A stretch of 64,000 bases of DNA from Limnochordales bacterium (GTDB lineage Bacteria; Bacillota; Limnochordia; Limnochordales; DUMU01): the NCBI GenBank assembly GCA_014896315.1, contig JADBKP010000006.1, positions 186,001 through 250,000 of the forward strand, given 5' to 3'. Numbering within the stretch: position 1 is the first letter of the stretch; each line of letters starts with the position of its first letter. Shown here one piece after another: positions 44,893 to 53,360 of the stretch. The translations under genes and the position numbers were made by a program. Under the pieces are notes generated by a model, which was not told the DNA's origin, made no database searches, and worked only from the letters and a program-made list of their open reading frames with translations.

Positions 44893-45681
44893 TCAGCTGG
44901 CCGCGGGTGGAGATGGGATGCCCCGGTAGTAGCGGATCAGGCCAGAAAAGATTGCTTCGGCCAACCGCTGACGGTAATTGGGATCGGCGAGCCTGGCCGC
45001 CTCCTGGGGGTTGGAGAGAAAACCGACCTCCACGATAACCGCCGGCATCTTTGTCTCCCGCAAGACGCGAAAGTCGCCGGCCAGAGCGCGCCGGCGGTTG
45101 GGGGGCAGCATACGGACGAGTTCTGCCTGAATCGCTTCGGCCAGCCGGCGGCCCTCCTCTGAACCCCGCTGGTAGAAGACCTGCGCGCCATGCCATTTGC
45201 TCTCCGGGAAGGCGTTGGCATGCACGCTCAGGAAAATCTGCGCGTTGATCCGGTTGGCCATCTCCGCCCGGTGGGAAAGCTCCTTTTTCTTGTTGCCACT
45301 GATACGCTCGCCGTCAGTGAACTCGTCGTCACTGCGCCGGGTCAACAGGGGCTCGGCTCCCGCCTGTAGCAGCAACCTCTCTAGCCGCAGAGCAATATCC
45401 AGCACCACGTCTTTCTCCACCAGCCCGCCGCGCTTTGCCCCGGGGTCAGGTCCTCCGTGTCCCGGATCAACGGCGATGGTTCGCTGTCGCAGCACGCCTG
45501 CATCTGCCATCAGCGTCGCTGTGCGCATCGCTTGCTGCCAGCGCATTGCATAGAGAGATACAGCGGCAAAGAGAAGAAGGAAAGGTAGGTACAGCAGCCG
45601 CTTGTGGATGACAATGAAGAAGACCGCGTGGGAACGCCCCAGGAGCAGTCGGCGCGCAGGGTGTGACACGCTTTCATCCAT
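44893..45681 (-). CDS. cwlD: Spore-cortex N-acetylmuramoyl-L-alanine amidase CwlD
   Basis: This is an Amidase_3 zinc enzyme of 262 residues with one N-terminal membrane helix (LLYLPFLLLFAAVSLYA). Zinc ligands are in IAVDPGHGGPDPGA, the Glu of GLVEKDV and FLSVHANAFP; the catalytic Glu is in AVIVEVGFLSNP. Length, single anchor and lack of wall-binding repeats match CwlD, which with PdaA makes muramic-delta-lactam in the spore cortex. This supports a spore-former. It lies downstream of the RsmC-like gene with a 45-nt gap. Confidence 0.88.
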   Translation of the reverse strand: MDESVSHPARRLLLGRSHAVFFIVIHKRLLYLPFLLLFAAVSLYAMRWQQAMRTATLMADAGVLRQRTIAVDPGHGGPDPGAKRGGLVEKDVVLDIALRLERLLLQAGAEPLLTRRSDDEFTDGERISGNKKKELSHRAEMANRINAQIFLSVHANAFPESKWHGAQVFYQRGSEEGRRLAEAIQAELVRMLPPNRRRALAGDFRVLRETKMPAVIVEVGFLSNPQEAARLADPNYRQRLAEAIFSGLIRYYRGIPSPPAAS

Positions 45682-45726
45682 CCCCGGCGGTCAGGTATCG
45701 TATCGGAAGCCGCCGCTAACTCGTAT

Positions 45727-46347
45727 TCATCCCTGCCAGGCGCGCAGAACCCGGTAACCGCTTCCGCGTTCCCATACCTCTACCCGCTCGCGGCCGAAAA
45801 CCTCACCCATGTACGCAAAAAGGCTCTTTGCCCCCTGGCTTGTTCGGGCCACCAGGTAGAGGGAGCCTCCCGGCAAGAGAGCCCGCCGGGCTCCCGCGAT
45901 CCAGCTATGAATCAGTTTCTTGCCGGCCCGGATGGGAGGGTTGGTCAGTATGTAGTCGAATGCCGCCTCCGTCAAGAGCAGCGTACCATCGCCAGACTGC
46001 AGGGTGATTCTCTCGCCGGAGACCCCGTTTCGTTCCACATTCTCCCGGGCAAGGGCAACGGCCCGCTCGTTGATGTCAATCATCACTACCTCTGCAACCG
46101 GGCTAAATGCGGCCACGATCACCCCTACCGGACCGTAACCGCATCCCAGGTCGAGAACGCGACCTGTGAGCGGCAGCGGGAGACTCAGAAGAAGCAGCTC
46201 TGTTCCCCGGTCCAGACGGGTGCGGGAGAAGACAGCCGTGTCGGTAACAAAATGAAAAGTGCGGCCGCGAAATTCGTGCGTGAACTCAAGGCGGCGGCTG
46301 GGTGCCTGCGGCCGGGCTGAGTAGTAATGCTCGCCTTTACCGTTCAT
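45727..46347 (-). CDS. RsmC-like class I methyltransferase
   Basis: This 206-residue SAM-dependent methyltransferase has the SAM loop VLDLGCGYGPVGV and the NPPI catalytic motif in YILTNPPIRAGKKL, which marks N-methylation of bases. It matches the short form of the RsmC family (B. subtilis YbxB), proposed to methylate guanine in 16S rRNA. It lacks the N-terminal duplicate domain of E. coli RsmC. Its start overlaps the yprB stop by 4 nt. Confidence 0.85.
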   Translation of the reverse strand: MNGKGEHYYSARPQAPSRRLEFTHEFRGRTFHFVTDTAVFSRTRLDRGTELLLLSLPLPLTGRVLDLGCGYGPVGVIVAAFSPVAEVVMIDINERAVALARENVERNGVSGERITLQSGDGTLLLTEAAFDYILTNPPIRAGKKLIHSWIAGARRALLPGGSLYLVARTSQGAKSLFAYMGEVFGRERVEVWERGSGYRVLRAWQG

Positions 46348-47288
46348 TCAGTACCAGTCCTCTCCCCATACCCCTGCGGTAGCCCGGGATGCGCCGTACA
46401 GGAGGCGGGCCCGGCCAGTTGCGTGGCAAAAGCGACCAATCTTTGCAACAAGAACGCAAGCGCGAGCAGATCTTCGGCGTTGTGGTTGAGGACGGGCTCG
46501 ATGGTCAACCAATCTCCCTCGGCAACGAACTGGTGGTAGAGCGACGGCACCAAAGAGCCCGGGATATCGTCGGCCCGCGACCTGCCAAGCAGCCACTCGC
46601 TGACGGTCACCAGCCGGAAATCCGGCAAGTCGCCCCGGAAGTAGCGCCGGGTAAGAGGAAGCAGGTCGACGTGCCAGGCACTCCACCGGCAGGGAGATTG
46701 CGTGATCAGAGCGCGCCTGATCAGATACGGCTGATCGAAGGAACGGCCATTGTAGGTCACCACTACCGGATACTGCGCCAACAAGGAGTTGACAGCTCGT
46801 ACCAGCGGCTCTTCCTCTTCATAGGAGCGGGCGAAATACTGGCGCAGCAGCAGATCATCGCCATCGATGAACGCGACGCCGGCAAGAAAGACCGGCATCA
46901 GGGGCGATAGGCCCGCCGTCTCCAGGTCCAGAAAGAGGATATCCCGAGGTGTAAAAAAACCGAGTAGCTCCAGGGATTCTGCGCCCCGGGTGCTCAGCTC
47001 GTTCAGGTCGCGCTTCTCGATGGCCCGCAAGACCGGTACGGTTGCACTCTGCCAGCGAGGATCATGGACAAGCTCCCGCAGATCTCCGATCCCCTGGCGG
47101 CGCAGTCTCGCCTCCCGCCAGGGACCGATCCGGTAGACCAGCTGCAGGTTGGAGTAGAGCCGCTCAGGAGATGGAAGTCTCTCCCAGAGGGCGGTGAGCT
47201 CCCGTGCCCCGCCTACCTCCCGCCGCTCCCTCTGCCAGACAGCCGAGCCACCGACGATCAGTTCCCTCTCGGTCCACTCTCCCGGCAT
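46344..47288 (-). CDS. YprB-like RNase H-fold exonuclease
   Basis: This 314-residue protein carries a DEDD-type nuclease domain: ILFLDLETAGLSP (first Asp and Glu), VVTYNGRSFDQPYL (second Asp) and NHNAEDLLALAFL (last Asp). This is the RNase_H_2 family, with B. subtilis YprB as a member. The first 100 residues are a less conserved region with YRIGPWREARLRRQGI, perhaps helix-hairpin-helix-like. The substrate is not known. YprB often pairs with the YprA helicase, which is not beside it here. Confidence 0.8.
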   Translation of the reverse strand: MPGEWTERELIVGGSAVWQRERREVGGARELTALWERLPSPERLYSNLQLVYRIGPWREARLRRQGIGDLRELVHDPRWQSATVPVLRAIEKRDLNELSTRGAESLELLGFFTPRDILFLDLETAGLSPLMPVFLAGVAFIDGDDLLLRQYFARSYEEEEPLVRAVNSLLAQYPVVVTYNGRSFDQPYLIRRALITQSPCRWSAWHVDLLPLTRRYFRGDLPDFRLVTVSEWLLGRSRADDIPGSLVPSLYHQFVAEGDWLTIEPVLNHNAEDLLALAFLLQRLVAFATQLAGPASCTAHPGLPQGYGERTGTE

Positions 47289-47291
47289 CCT

Positions 47292-48011
47292 TCATTCCTC
47301 CGGCTTGCCCCAAAGCTCCGGCTGCGTTGCACAGACGGCAGCCAGAAGCTGTTGCGTGGTGCGGAAGTGCCACTTGGCCACCTGGCGGAGGGCCGTTTCG
47401 CCACCCATATCCCAGATCACTCTCGCCTGGTCCAGCACATGGGTCGCTCCCTTGGGCAGTCTAACGCCAAAGGCCTGCGAAAGCCGCTCCAGTCCGGCCA
47501 AAAACGTGGCACGGGCCAGAACCGAAGCCGCTGCCACCTCCACATTGCGTTCGCCCCGGGGAAGGGTTGTGACCCGAGCCTTCCGGGCTCCGGCAAAGAG
47601 AGCCCGCTCCAGCACGGCCGCCGGCGCAAACTGGTCGACCAGCACCGCCACGGGACTTCCTGCCGGCAGGCGCGCCAGCAGATTCTCCAGGGCTCTGGCG
47701 TGCGCCCAGGCGAGGAGCCGGTTTAGATTACCGATGCGAGCGTACAACTCGTTATAGCGTCCTGGCGAGATCTCCACCACTTCGCAGGGGTACTCCTGCC
47801 TTATCATCTCTGCCAGTTCCCGGCAACGAGCGTCGCTCAGCCGCTTCGAATCGGCGACACCCGCCTGTAGCAGACGAGTTGCGCCTTCGCGGTCCAGTAC
47901 GGCCACGGCCGCCACCACAAGGGGTCCGAAGTAATCGCCTTTCCCGGCCTCGTCACTTCCCACACGCGGGTACTCTCCCGCTTCCGCTGCCAATTCCCCC
48001 TGAGCGATCAT
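47292..48011 (-). CDS. rnhC: Ribonuclease HIII-type enzyme lacking the N-terminal domain
   Basis: This enzyme cuts RNA in RNA-DNA hybrids. The active-site start GSDEAGKGDYFGPLVVAAV has the DEGK-type Asp and Glu and the DYFGPL that sets RNase HIII apart from HII. Further acidic residues lie in GVADSKRLSD and AVLVDQF. The protein is 239 residues and the motif begins at residue 18, whereas typical RNase HIII has a TBP-like domain of about 80 residues first. ATG 48011 overlaps the deoC stop, so a longer form is not possible in this frame. Confidence 0.85.
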   Translation of the reverse strand: MIAQGELAAEAGEYPRVGSDEAGKGDYFGPLVVAAVAVLDREGATRLLQAGVADSKRLSDARCRELAEMIRQEYPCEVVEISPGRYNELYARIGNLNRLLAWAHARALENLLARLPAGSPVAVLVDQFAPAAVLERALFAGARKARVTTLPRGERNVEVAAASVLARATFLAGLERLSQAFGVRLPKGATHVLDQARVIWDMGGETALRQVAKWHFRTTQQLLAAVCATQPELWGKPEE

Positions 48012-48871
48012 TGCTGCATCTTTCCCGGGTCGACCTGGAGGAGGCCATCCAGGATCGCCCGCCCGCTGCTGGTCCCGATCCGATCCGCACCGGCTGCCAG
48101 CATGGCCATGGCAGAATCAAGGTTCCGGATTCCACCTGCCGCCTTCACACCTGCCCTCGTTCCAACAGCCTGCCGCAGCAGAGCCACATCACGCTCTTTA
48201 GCCCCTCCCGGCCCGAACCCGGTCGACGTCTTGACAAAGGCCGCCCCCGCCGCACAAGCCACGGCCGCCCCCACTGCCATGCTCTCCTCATCGAGATAGG
48301 CACATTCCAGTATGGCCTTGACCGGAACGTTACCGGCAGCGGAAACCACCGCCTCAAGATCGGCTGCCACTGTTTCCCAATCCTTCGCCCGCAGCGCTCC
48401 CAGGTGGACCACCATGTCGATCTCTTCTGCTCCCGCCTCCACCAGTGCCCGGGTTTCGGCAGCCTTGATTCGGGCTGGTAGCGCACCGTGCGGGAAGGCC
48501 ACCACCACCGCCACTCGCGTACACGGCTGACGCCGGGCAGCAAGAGCCCGTTCCAGAAAGACCGGTTGAACACAGAGGGCCGCATACGGAATATCGGCCG
48601 CCCCTTGCAGGAAGGCATCCATCTCAGCGGTGGTTGCCTGCGGCGCAAGAAGAGTCTGATCGATCAGGCCCGCAAGTTCCGCCACCATCCGGTCCGGCTG
48701 GATGTCGGGTGCGCCAGCCAGCCAACGCTGATACTCCTGGTAATACCGCCAGCCGGCATCGGTTCGCTCCACCTGACTCCGACGGGACGGCTCAGCACTG
48801 AGCAGTCGGTAGGCCAGCTCAACCGCCTCTTTCCAACCGCGTGGCTCCACCGCAGCCACCTCCTCAAACAA
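48008..48871 (-). CDS. deoC: Deoxyribose-phosphate aldolase DeoC
   Basis: DeoC splits deoxyribose 5-phosphate into glyceraldehyde 3-phosphate and acetaldehyde. The Schiff-base lysine is in AAFVKTSTGFGPGGA and the second lysine in GVKAAGGIR; IDQTLLAPQAT and EIDMVVHLGAL are also typical. It has 287 residues against about 220; about 65 helical residues precede the barrel. It overlaps glpC by 8 nt and rnhC by 4 nt, so it lies inside a compact chain. Confidence 0.93.
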   Translation of the reverse strand: MFEEVAAVEPRGWKEAVELAYRLLSAEPSRRSQVERTDAGWRYYQEYQRWLAGAPDIQPDRMVAELAGLIDQTLLAPQATTAEMDAFLQGAADIPYAALCVQPVFLERALAARRQPCTRVAVVVAFPHGALPARIKAAETRALVEAGAEEIDMVVHLGALRAKDWETVAADLEAVVSAAGNVPVKAILECAYLDEESMAVGAAVACAAGAAFVKTSTGFGPGGAKERDVALLRQAVGTRAGVKAAGGIRNLDSAMAMLAAGADRIGTSSGRAILDGLLQVDPGKMQQ

Positions 48872-50264
48872 AACTAAGCTCGCCCAAGAGTCTCAACGGG
48901 TGCATCACCAGGGCCTGAGGGACCAGATCCCGGATCTGCATCCGGCAAGTCTCACATTCAGTTGCGACGACGGGCGGGTCAAGCGCCAATACAGCTTCCT
49001 GCAACCCGCGTCCGACGGCACGTGCAATCTCGTATTTCTCCCGTTTTAGCCCGTAGGTGCCGGCTATGCCACAGCATCCCGCCTGCAAGTCGACTACCTC
49101 AACCCCTGGCAGCCGGCTCAGCAGCTTGAGCCAGGGCCTGCCTGAGGCTCCTGCCTCCACGTGACAGGGGGTGTGATAGCCAATCCGCGTCAGTCCGCGG
49201 GTAGATTCGGCTGGTTTCTGCGGCACGATCCGCACCGGCCGTCCCCGCCGCCGCGACTCCTCCTCTTCCAGCCGGAGCAGGTACAGACCTAGATCGTAGA
49301 TATGCTGGGATACCCGGGACGCCGCTTCCCGCAGATGAGGAGGTACGAGGTTGAGGGCCAGGTAGTCGTGGCGAAGAGTCAGGCCGCATGAACTTGACGA
49401 AAGAACCACCTCCCACCCATCCTCCACCCAGGCGAGCAGCCTTTCCACATTGGCCGCCGCCTGTCTTTGCGCAGCCCCGGACCAGGCGTTGGCGATCAGC
49501 GGCAGGCCGCAGCAGGCAACCTCATCCACCGCCGTCTCAACCCCGAGTCCGGCCAGAGTATTCAGAACCAGTTCCCCCAGTTCGGGTTCGTAGTACTCTA
49601 CCTGACAACCGGGGAAGTAGACCACCTTCCTGCTGAGCAGGCTCTCGTGACGTCCGGTACCATCTGCACCCTCACTTGCGACGGACACGCCGCCAGCCGA
49701 TCCGGATGGCCGCGGCGGGGGAGGTGGAGAGGGTGGATGCAGCGAGGAGAACCGCCGCCGGGCAAAGGGAGGCAAGACGCGCCTTGCGCTTATCCCGACC
49801 ACGTGGTGGAGCACGAACCGCACCGGCCTGGTGGGCAGCAGAGCGTTGGCCAGCGGGCCAAATGTGGTGCCCGCTTTGCCCAGAAGGTAGGCCCGTCCGA
49901 GAAACCAATCACGCCAGGCAGTTCTCCACTCGTGCCGGTGGCGGCGGCTCAGGCGGCTTCGCACTATCAGGCGGGAGGGCGCGACGCCGGCCGGGCAGGC
50001 GACATCGCACCGGCGACAACCAAGGCACAGGTCAAGGTCGCGGGGCAGTGAATCCCAGCCGGAGCTCTCTGCAAAGCCGGCTGCCTGCTGCTGGCGCCAG
50101 AGGTCGGGACCGAGCCGCTTGGGGCCGGCGTAGTGGGGCAGGACTCCTGCGAGCGGACAGGCGGCCAGGCAGGCGGTACACCGCTGGCAGGCATCCGTCT
50201 CCACCAACAACTTGAGGGGGTCCGCTAGCTCGACTGCTCTTGTCGACGCCATTGCGCTCATCAT
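48864..50264 (-). CDS. glpC: Anaerobic glycerol-3-phosphate dehydrogenase subunit C
   Basis: GlpC anchors GlpAB at the membrane and passes electrons to quinone. Two 4Fe-4S motifs, CQRCTACLAACP (residues 26-37) and CLGCRRCDVACP (80-91), are followed by two Cys-rich CCG-type domains (VACCGLP and AGCCGIAG). A linker near residues 177-190 contains five prolines in a row. ATG 50264 overlaps the glpB stop by 4 nt and follows GGAGGAGGG, giving 466 residues. The frame is open upstream within glpB, but that part is not family-like. Confidence 0.9.
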   Translation of the reverse strand: MMSAMASTRAVELADPLKLLVETDACQRCTACLAACPLAGVLPHYAGPKRLGPDLWRQQQAAGFAESSGWDSLPRDLDLCLGCRRCDVACPAGVAPSRLIVRSRLSRRHRHEWRTAWRDWFLGRAYLLGKAGTTFGPLANALLPTRPVRFVLHHVVGISARRVLPPFARRRFSSLHPPSPPPPPRPSGSAGGVSVASEGADGTGRHESLLSRKVVYFPGCQVEYYEPELGELVLNTLAGLGVETAVDEVACCGLPLIANAWSGAAQRQAAANVERLLAWVEDGWEVVLSSSSCGLTLRHDYLALNLVPPHLREAASRVSQHIYDLGLYLLRLEEEESRRRGRPVRIVPQKPAESTRGLTRIGYHTPCHVEAGASGRPWLKLLSRLPGVEVVDLQAGCCGIAGTYGLKREKYEIARAVGRGLQEAVLALDPPVVATECETCRMQIRDLVPQALVMHPLRLLGELSFV

Positions 50265-51505
50265 GCACCCTCCTCCACACGGCCACCATCCAGCGCCGGG
50301 GAGCTCTTCCGTCCCCGCCATCTGGCAGCGACCTCCCGTCCCGCCAGATAGCCGCTCCTCCAGAGGATGGCGTGGGTGCTTCCCGGGATCGGATCAGGCA
50401 CGGCACCGGCAACACGGCCTGTCGCACCTGCCAGCACCAACCTGTTCTCTGCCCTGCCACCACACCCCGCAGCCGCCGGGGTGTCAGCAGCAAGATAGGT
50501 GAGCGAATCGCTGGCAAAGTCTGCAGCCAGAATCAGATACTCGCCCGAGACGGTAAACTCTGTCTCGGTTCCCTGCACATACCCGCTCACAGCAGGGCGG
50601 TTGCCGACCGCAATCCTCGTTACGGTCCAGCCCGGCCGAACCGCTACCCGCAAGCCGGCCAGCGCTCTGTCCAGGATCGCCCTGGCCCGCAAACCACCAG
50701 GAGCCGGCAGCAAGCCGGCCACTTCACACAAGACCAGACCGGAGAGGCGGTACACTTCCTCTCGTATGAACCGCGTACGGTCGAGTCCGACCACCGGCAA
50801 GGCGACCCGCAATCGGCCTTCGCTGTGGGCCTGCTTCGCCGCGGCAGGCAGATCAGTCCGGACCAAAGCCAGCTCCAGACCCGAGACCAGCGCCCGTACT
50901 CCTTCCGGCCGCTCCATCTCCGCAGCCAGGGCCCTCCAATTGAGACCGGGGAAGTCTCCGCCCCCTCGTTCCCGGCCCGACACAAGCCGGGGAAATACCT
51001 CGGAGATCGCCAGAGTCGCTGCCAGGACCAAAGGAGGGCTGACTGCCGGCGAACGGCCATCGATCCGCCCGGCTCGCTCCTGCAGTTGCCGCTGCAAGGC
51101 CGCCGCCGCCCAGGCGGCCGAGAACGAAGGTAACTCCTGCCAGCCTACCAGAAGGAGGGGGTCGGGGCATCCCAGGTCGGCCGCCTGAAACTCCTCCGGG
51201 GTCAGGTCGGCAGCACGAAGCGTCCCCAGCGTGGTGGGGAGCAGAAAGGTTTCCCCGGCACGAGCAACGCCCACCGGGTACCCGGCGGCCGTGTACAGTT
51301 CAACCAGTGCCTGGAAGGCCGCATCTTCCATCTGGCCTCGCGTGTAGAGACTGCCCCCGAAAAGTGCCCAGGCTTTCCCCCCTCCGGGGATGAGCAAAAC
51401 TTCCGCTCCCTGCCCGGCCGCAGCCAGTGCAGCAGCATAGGCGGCAAGGCCGCCGCCCGCGACAATTACTTGCGCCCTTTCATCCAGCAATCTCGGTCCC
51501 GTCAC
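50261..51505 (-). CDS. glpB: Anaerobic glycerol-3-phosphate dehydrogenase subunit B
   Basis: GlpB is the FMN/FAD-binding partner of GlpA. It opens with a Rossmann dinucleotide site, VIVAGGGLAAYAAALAAAGQG, followed by GGGKAWALFGGSLY. The rest is poorly conserved, as is common for GlpB. It has 414 residues. GTG 51505 overlaps glpA by 26 nt and lacks a good ribosome site, so coupling is likely; a TTG 15 nt further in is an alternative start. Confidence 0.85.
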   Translation of the reverse strand: MTGPRLLDERAQVIVAGGGLAAYAAALAAAGQGAEVLLIPGGGKAWALFGGSLYTRGQMEDAAFQALVELYTAAGYPVGVARAGETFLLPTTLGTLRAADLTPEEFQAADLGCPDPLLLVGWQELPSFSAAWAAAALQRQLQERAGRIDGRSPAVSPPLVLAATLAISEVFPRLVSGRERGGGDFPGLNWRALAAEMERPEGVRALVSGLELALVRTDLPAAAKQAHSEGRLRVALPVVGLDRTRFIREEVYRLSGLVLCEVAGLLPAPGGLRARAILDRALAGLRVAVRPGWTVTRIAVGNRPAVSGYVQGTETEFTVSGEYLILAADFASDSLTYLAADTPAAAGCGGRAENRLVLAGATGRVAGAVPDPIPGSTHAILWRSGYLAGREVAARWRGRKSSPALDGGRVEEGA

Positions 51506-53360
51506 TTTGTTTTAGTTTGGCGGCCAGTCCATCGGGATCGGGCCACCCGTCTACCGCAAACCCGTACTGCTCCGGTGGAAGGCCAAACAACTCGGTATAC
51601 ACGAAATAGGCCTCTTCCGCCTGCTCTATTGCCCTCCTCAATGTTTCCTCCACCTGCGGAACGCGCGCAGACGCCCGGCCCGGCCCGGGAATCAATCCCC
51701 TGATGCCGAGCGCCGCCACCCCCGCAAAGCGGGAGCGGACGAAAGCAGCCCAGGCGTCCCAGATGCGCTCGACGGCATCGGTCCCGCCAGAGATGGCCTC
51801 CCAGGCGATGCCGGGCAGGGCCAGGCTGCAATGAGTTCCCTGGCAGCCACCCATACCCAGCCGGAGCCTCCGCCGGGCTCCGGCAAAGCCATCCCGGGTG
51901 AAGCTGGCCGCCAGCTCGGCCACCAGTTCGTCCCGGCTCACCCACTCGCACTCGCAGATGATGCTCCGATCGCCTTGCGACCCGCCATGCTGTGCGCGCC
52001 TGCGATCCCACCAGGGCCGGCCGGGAACAGGTACGGTAAAGGAGCGCCGGCGCTGCGACCCTGACAGGCGTTTCCGGTGCAGGCGTCCTGTCCTCCACCC
52101 ATCCTGTCCCAGCCACGGGGTGGCGGGCACGGCGATCCCGAATAGTGGCGCGACGCGCCGGGCGGTGGCTTCGCCCATGAGAAGAGAGGTCGTCAGCTTT
52201 CCTCCCACGACGGCAAAGAAACCTTCGGGTGCGCCCAGCTCTGCCGGCGCGAACACACGGAAGTCCCGGGTCTGAGCCCTGGCAGCCGGCTGGGTCCAGC
52301 GTCCTTGCGTTGCGTCTTGACCCCGGCCTTGGCCTTCACTTTCGCCTCGGGCCTGACCTTGACCTGCCCCATGAGCCGGCCCCTCGGCCGGCGCTGGCTC
52401 AACCGGTCCGGCCAGCGCCCGCACTCCGGCAAAGGCCCGCAGCAGGCGCAACTCCTTCAAAACCGGCAGCAACGCTTCGGCTTCGGCCCGCAGCAGACGC
52501 ACTTCGGCAGCGTCCACGCGCAATCCCGGCGGATCGAGCAAGGCAGGGTTATCTGGTGGAAGGAAGCGGGCCGTCGTCCCCGCCACCAGCACCGGCCCAC
52601 CCGGCACGAGGATATCCCCATCCGCGGGTGGCCGGGCCCGATTGATCACCCGCCGGGTCGGACGCGACTGGTAGACCAAGAGTGATCCGGCCGACAACAC
52701 CAGCGGCACCTTCACCCCCGCCAGCCCCGCCACCTGCGCCACCCAGGGTCCGGCCGCATCGATCACTGCATCCGCGGTCAGACTCACTCCCGTCTTCAGC
52801 TCTACCCGCCAGCGCCCGCCCCGCCCGGAGGGAGCGTGTAGGGCGACTACTTCATGTCCGGGGAAGAGCAGCGCGCCCTCGGCGGCAGCCCAGCTGGCGA
52901 TCGCATAGACCAGGCGAAAGGGATCGACCGCACCGTCGGGTACGGTGAGGGCCGCCCGTACCGCCGGCGAGAGAGCAGGCTCAAGCTGCCGCGCTGCCCT
53001 CCCGTCCAGGCGACCGGAGGGAATACCCAGGACTTCCAGGGAGCGCCTTAGCTCTTCCAGATACGCCTCTTCCTCCTCGGACAGGGCTACGAAAAGCCCT
53101 CCGCAAGGATCAACCACCTCCGGGAAGAGCCGCCGCACCCGCTGATTCTCTGGCCAGCATTCCAGCGCCGCCGCCGGGTCTTTGACAGCGTAGCGCGCTC
53201 CGCTGTGCAGCAGCCCGTGGTTGCGCCCGGATGTGCCCGCCGCAAAGTCCCGTCTCTCCACCAGCGCCGTACGGACTCCCAGGCTGGCTAACGCAAGGGC
53301 GGTGCTTACCCCGGTAGCACCGCCACCAATCACCACCACCTGCACTGCTACTGAGTTCAT
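51480..53360 (-). CDS. glpA: Anaerobic glycerol-3-phosphate dehydrogenase subunit A
   Basis: GlpA is the FAD subunit that oxidises glycerol 3-phosphate to dihydroxyacetone phosphate. VVVIGGGATGVSTALAL is the FAD site, with RRDFAAGTSGRNHGLLHSGARY after it and VVGGKLTTSLLMGE in the substrate region. A BFD-like 2Fe-2S domain follows, with cysteines in IICECEW and GMGGCQGTHC. A Gly/Gln/Ala-rich insert lies at about residues 319-363. ATG 53360 overlaps the stop of the next gene up by 4 nt, giving 626 residues. The glpA-B-C order is the usual one. Confidence 0.92.
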   Translation of the reverse strand: MNSVAVQVVVIGGGATGVSTALALASLGVRTALVERRDFAAGTSGRNHGLLHSGARYAVKDPAAALECWPENQRVRRLFPEVVDPCGGLFVALSEEEEAYLEELRRSLEVLGIPSGRLDGRAARQLEPALSPAVRAALTVPDGAVDPFRLVYAIASWAAAEGALLFPGHEVVALHAPSGRGGRWRVELKTGVSLTADAVIDAAGPWVAQVAGLAGVKVPLVLSAGSLLVYQSRPTRRVINRARPPADGDILVPGGPVLVAGTTARFLPPDNPALLDPPGLRVDAAEVRLLRAEAEALLPVLKELRLLRAFAGVRALAGPVEPAPAEGPAHGAGQGQARGESEGQGRGQDATQGRWTQPAARAQTRDFRVFAPAELGAPEGFFAVVGGKLTTSLLMGEATARRVAPLFGIAVPATPWLGQDGWRTGRLHRKRLSGSQRRRSFTVPVPGRPWWDRRRAQHGGSQGDRSIICECEWVSRDELVAELAASFTRDGFAGARRRLRLGMGGCQGTHCSLALPGIAWEAISGGTDAVERIWDAWAAFVRSRFAGVAALGIRGLIPGPGRASARVPQVEETLRRAIEQAEEAYFVYTELFGLPPEQYGFAVDGWPDPDGLAAKLKQSDGTEIAG

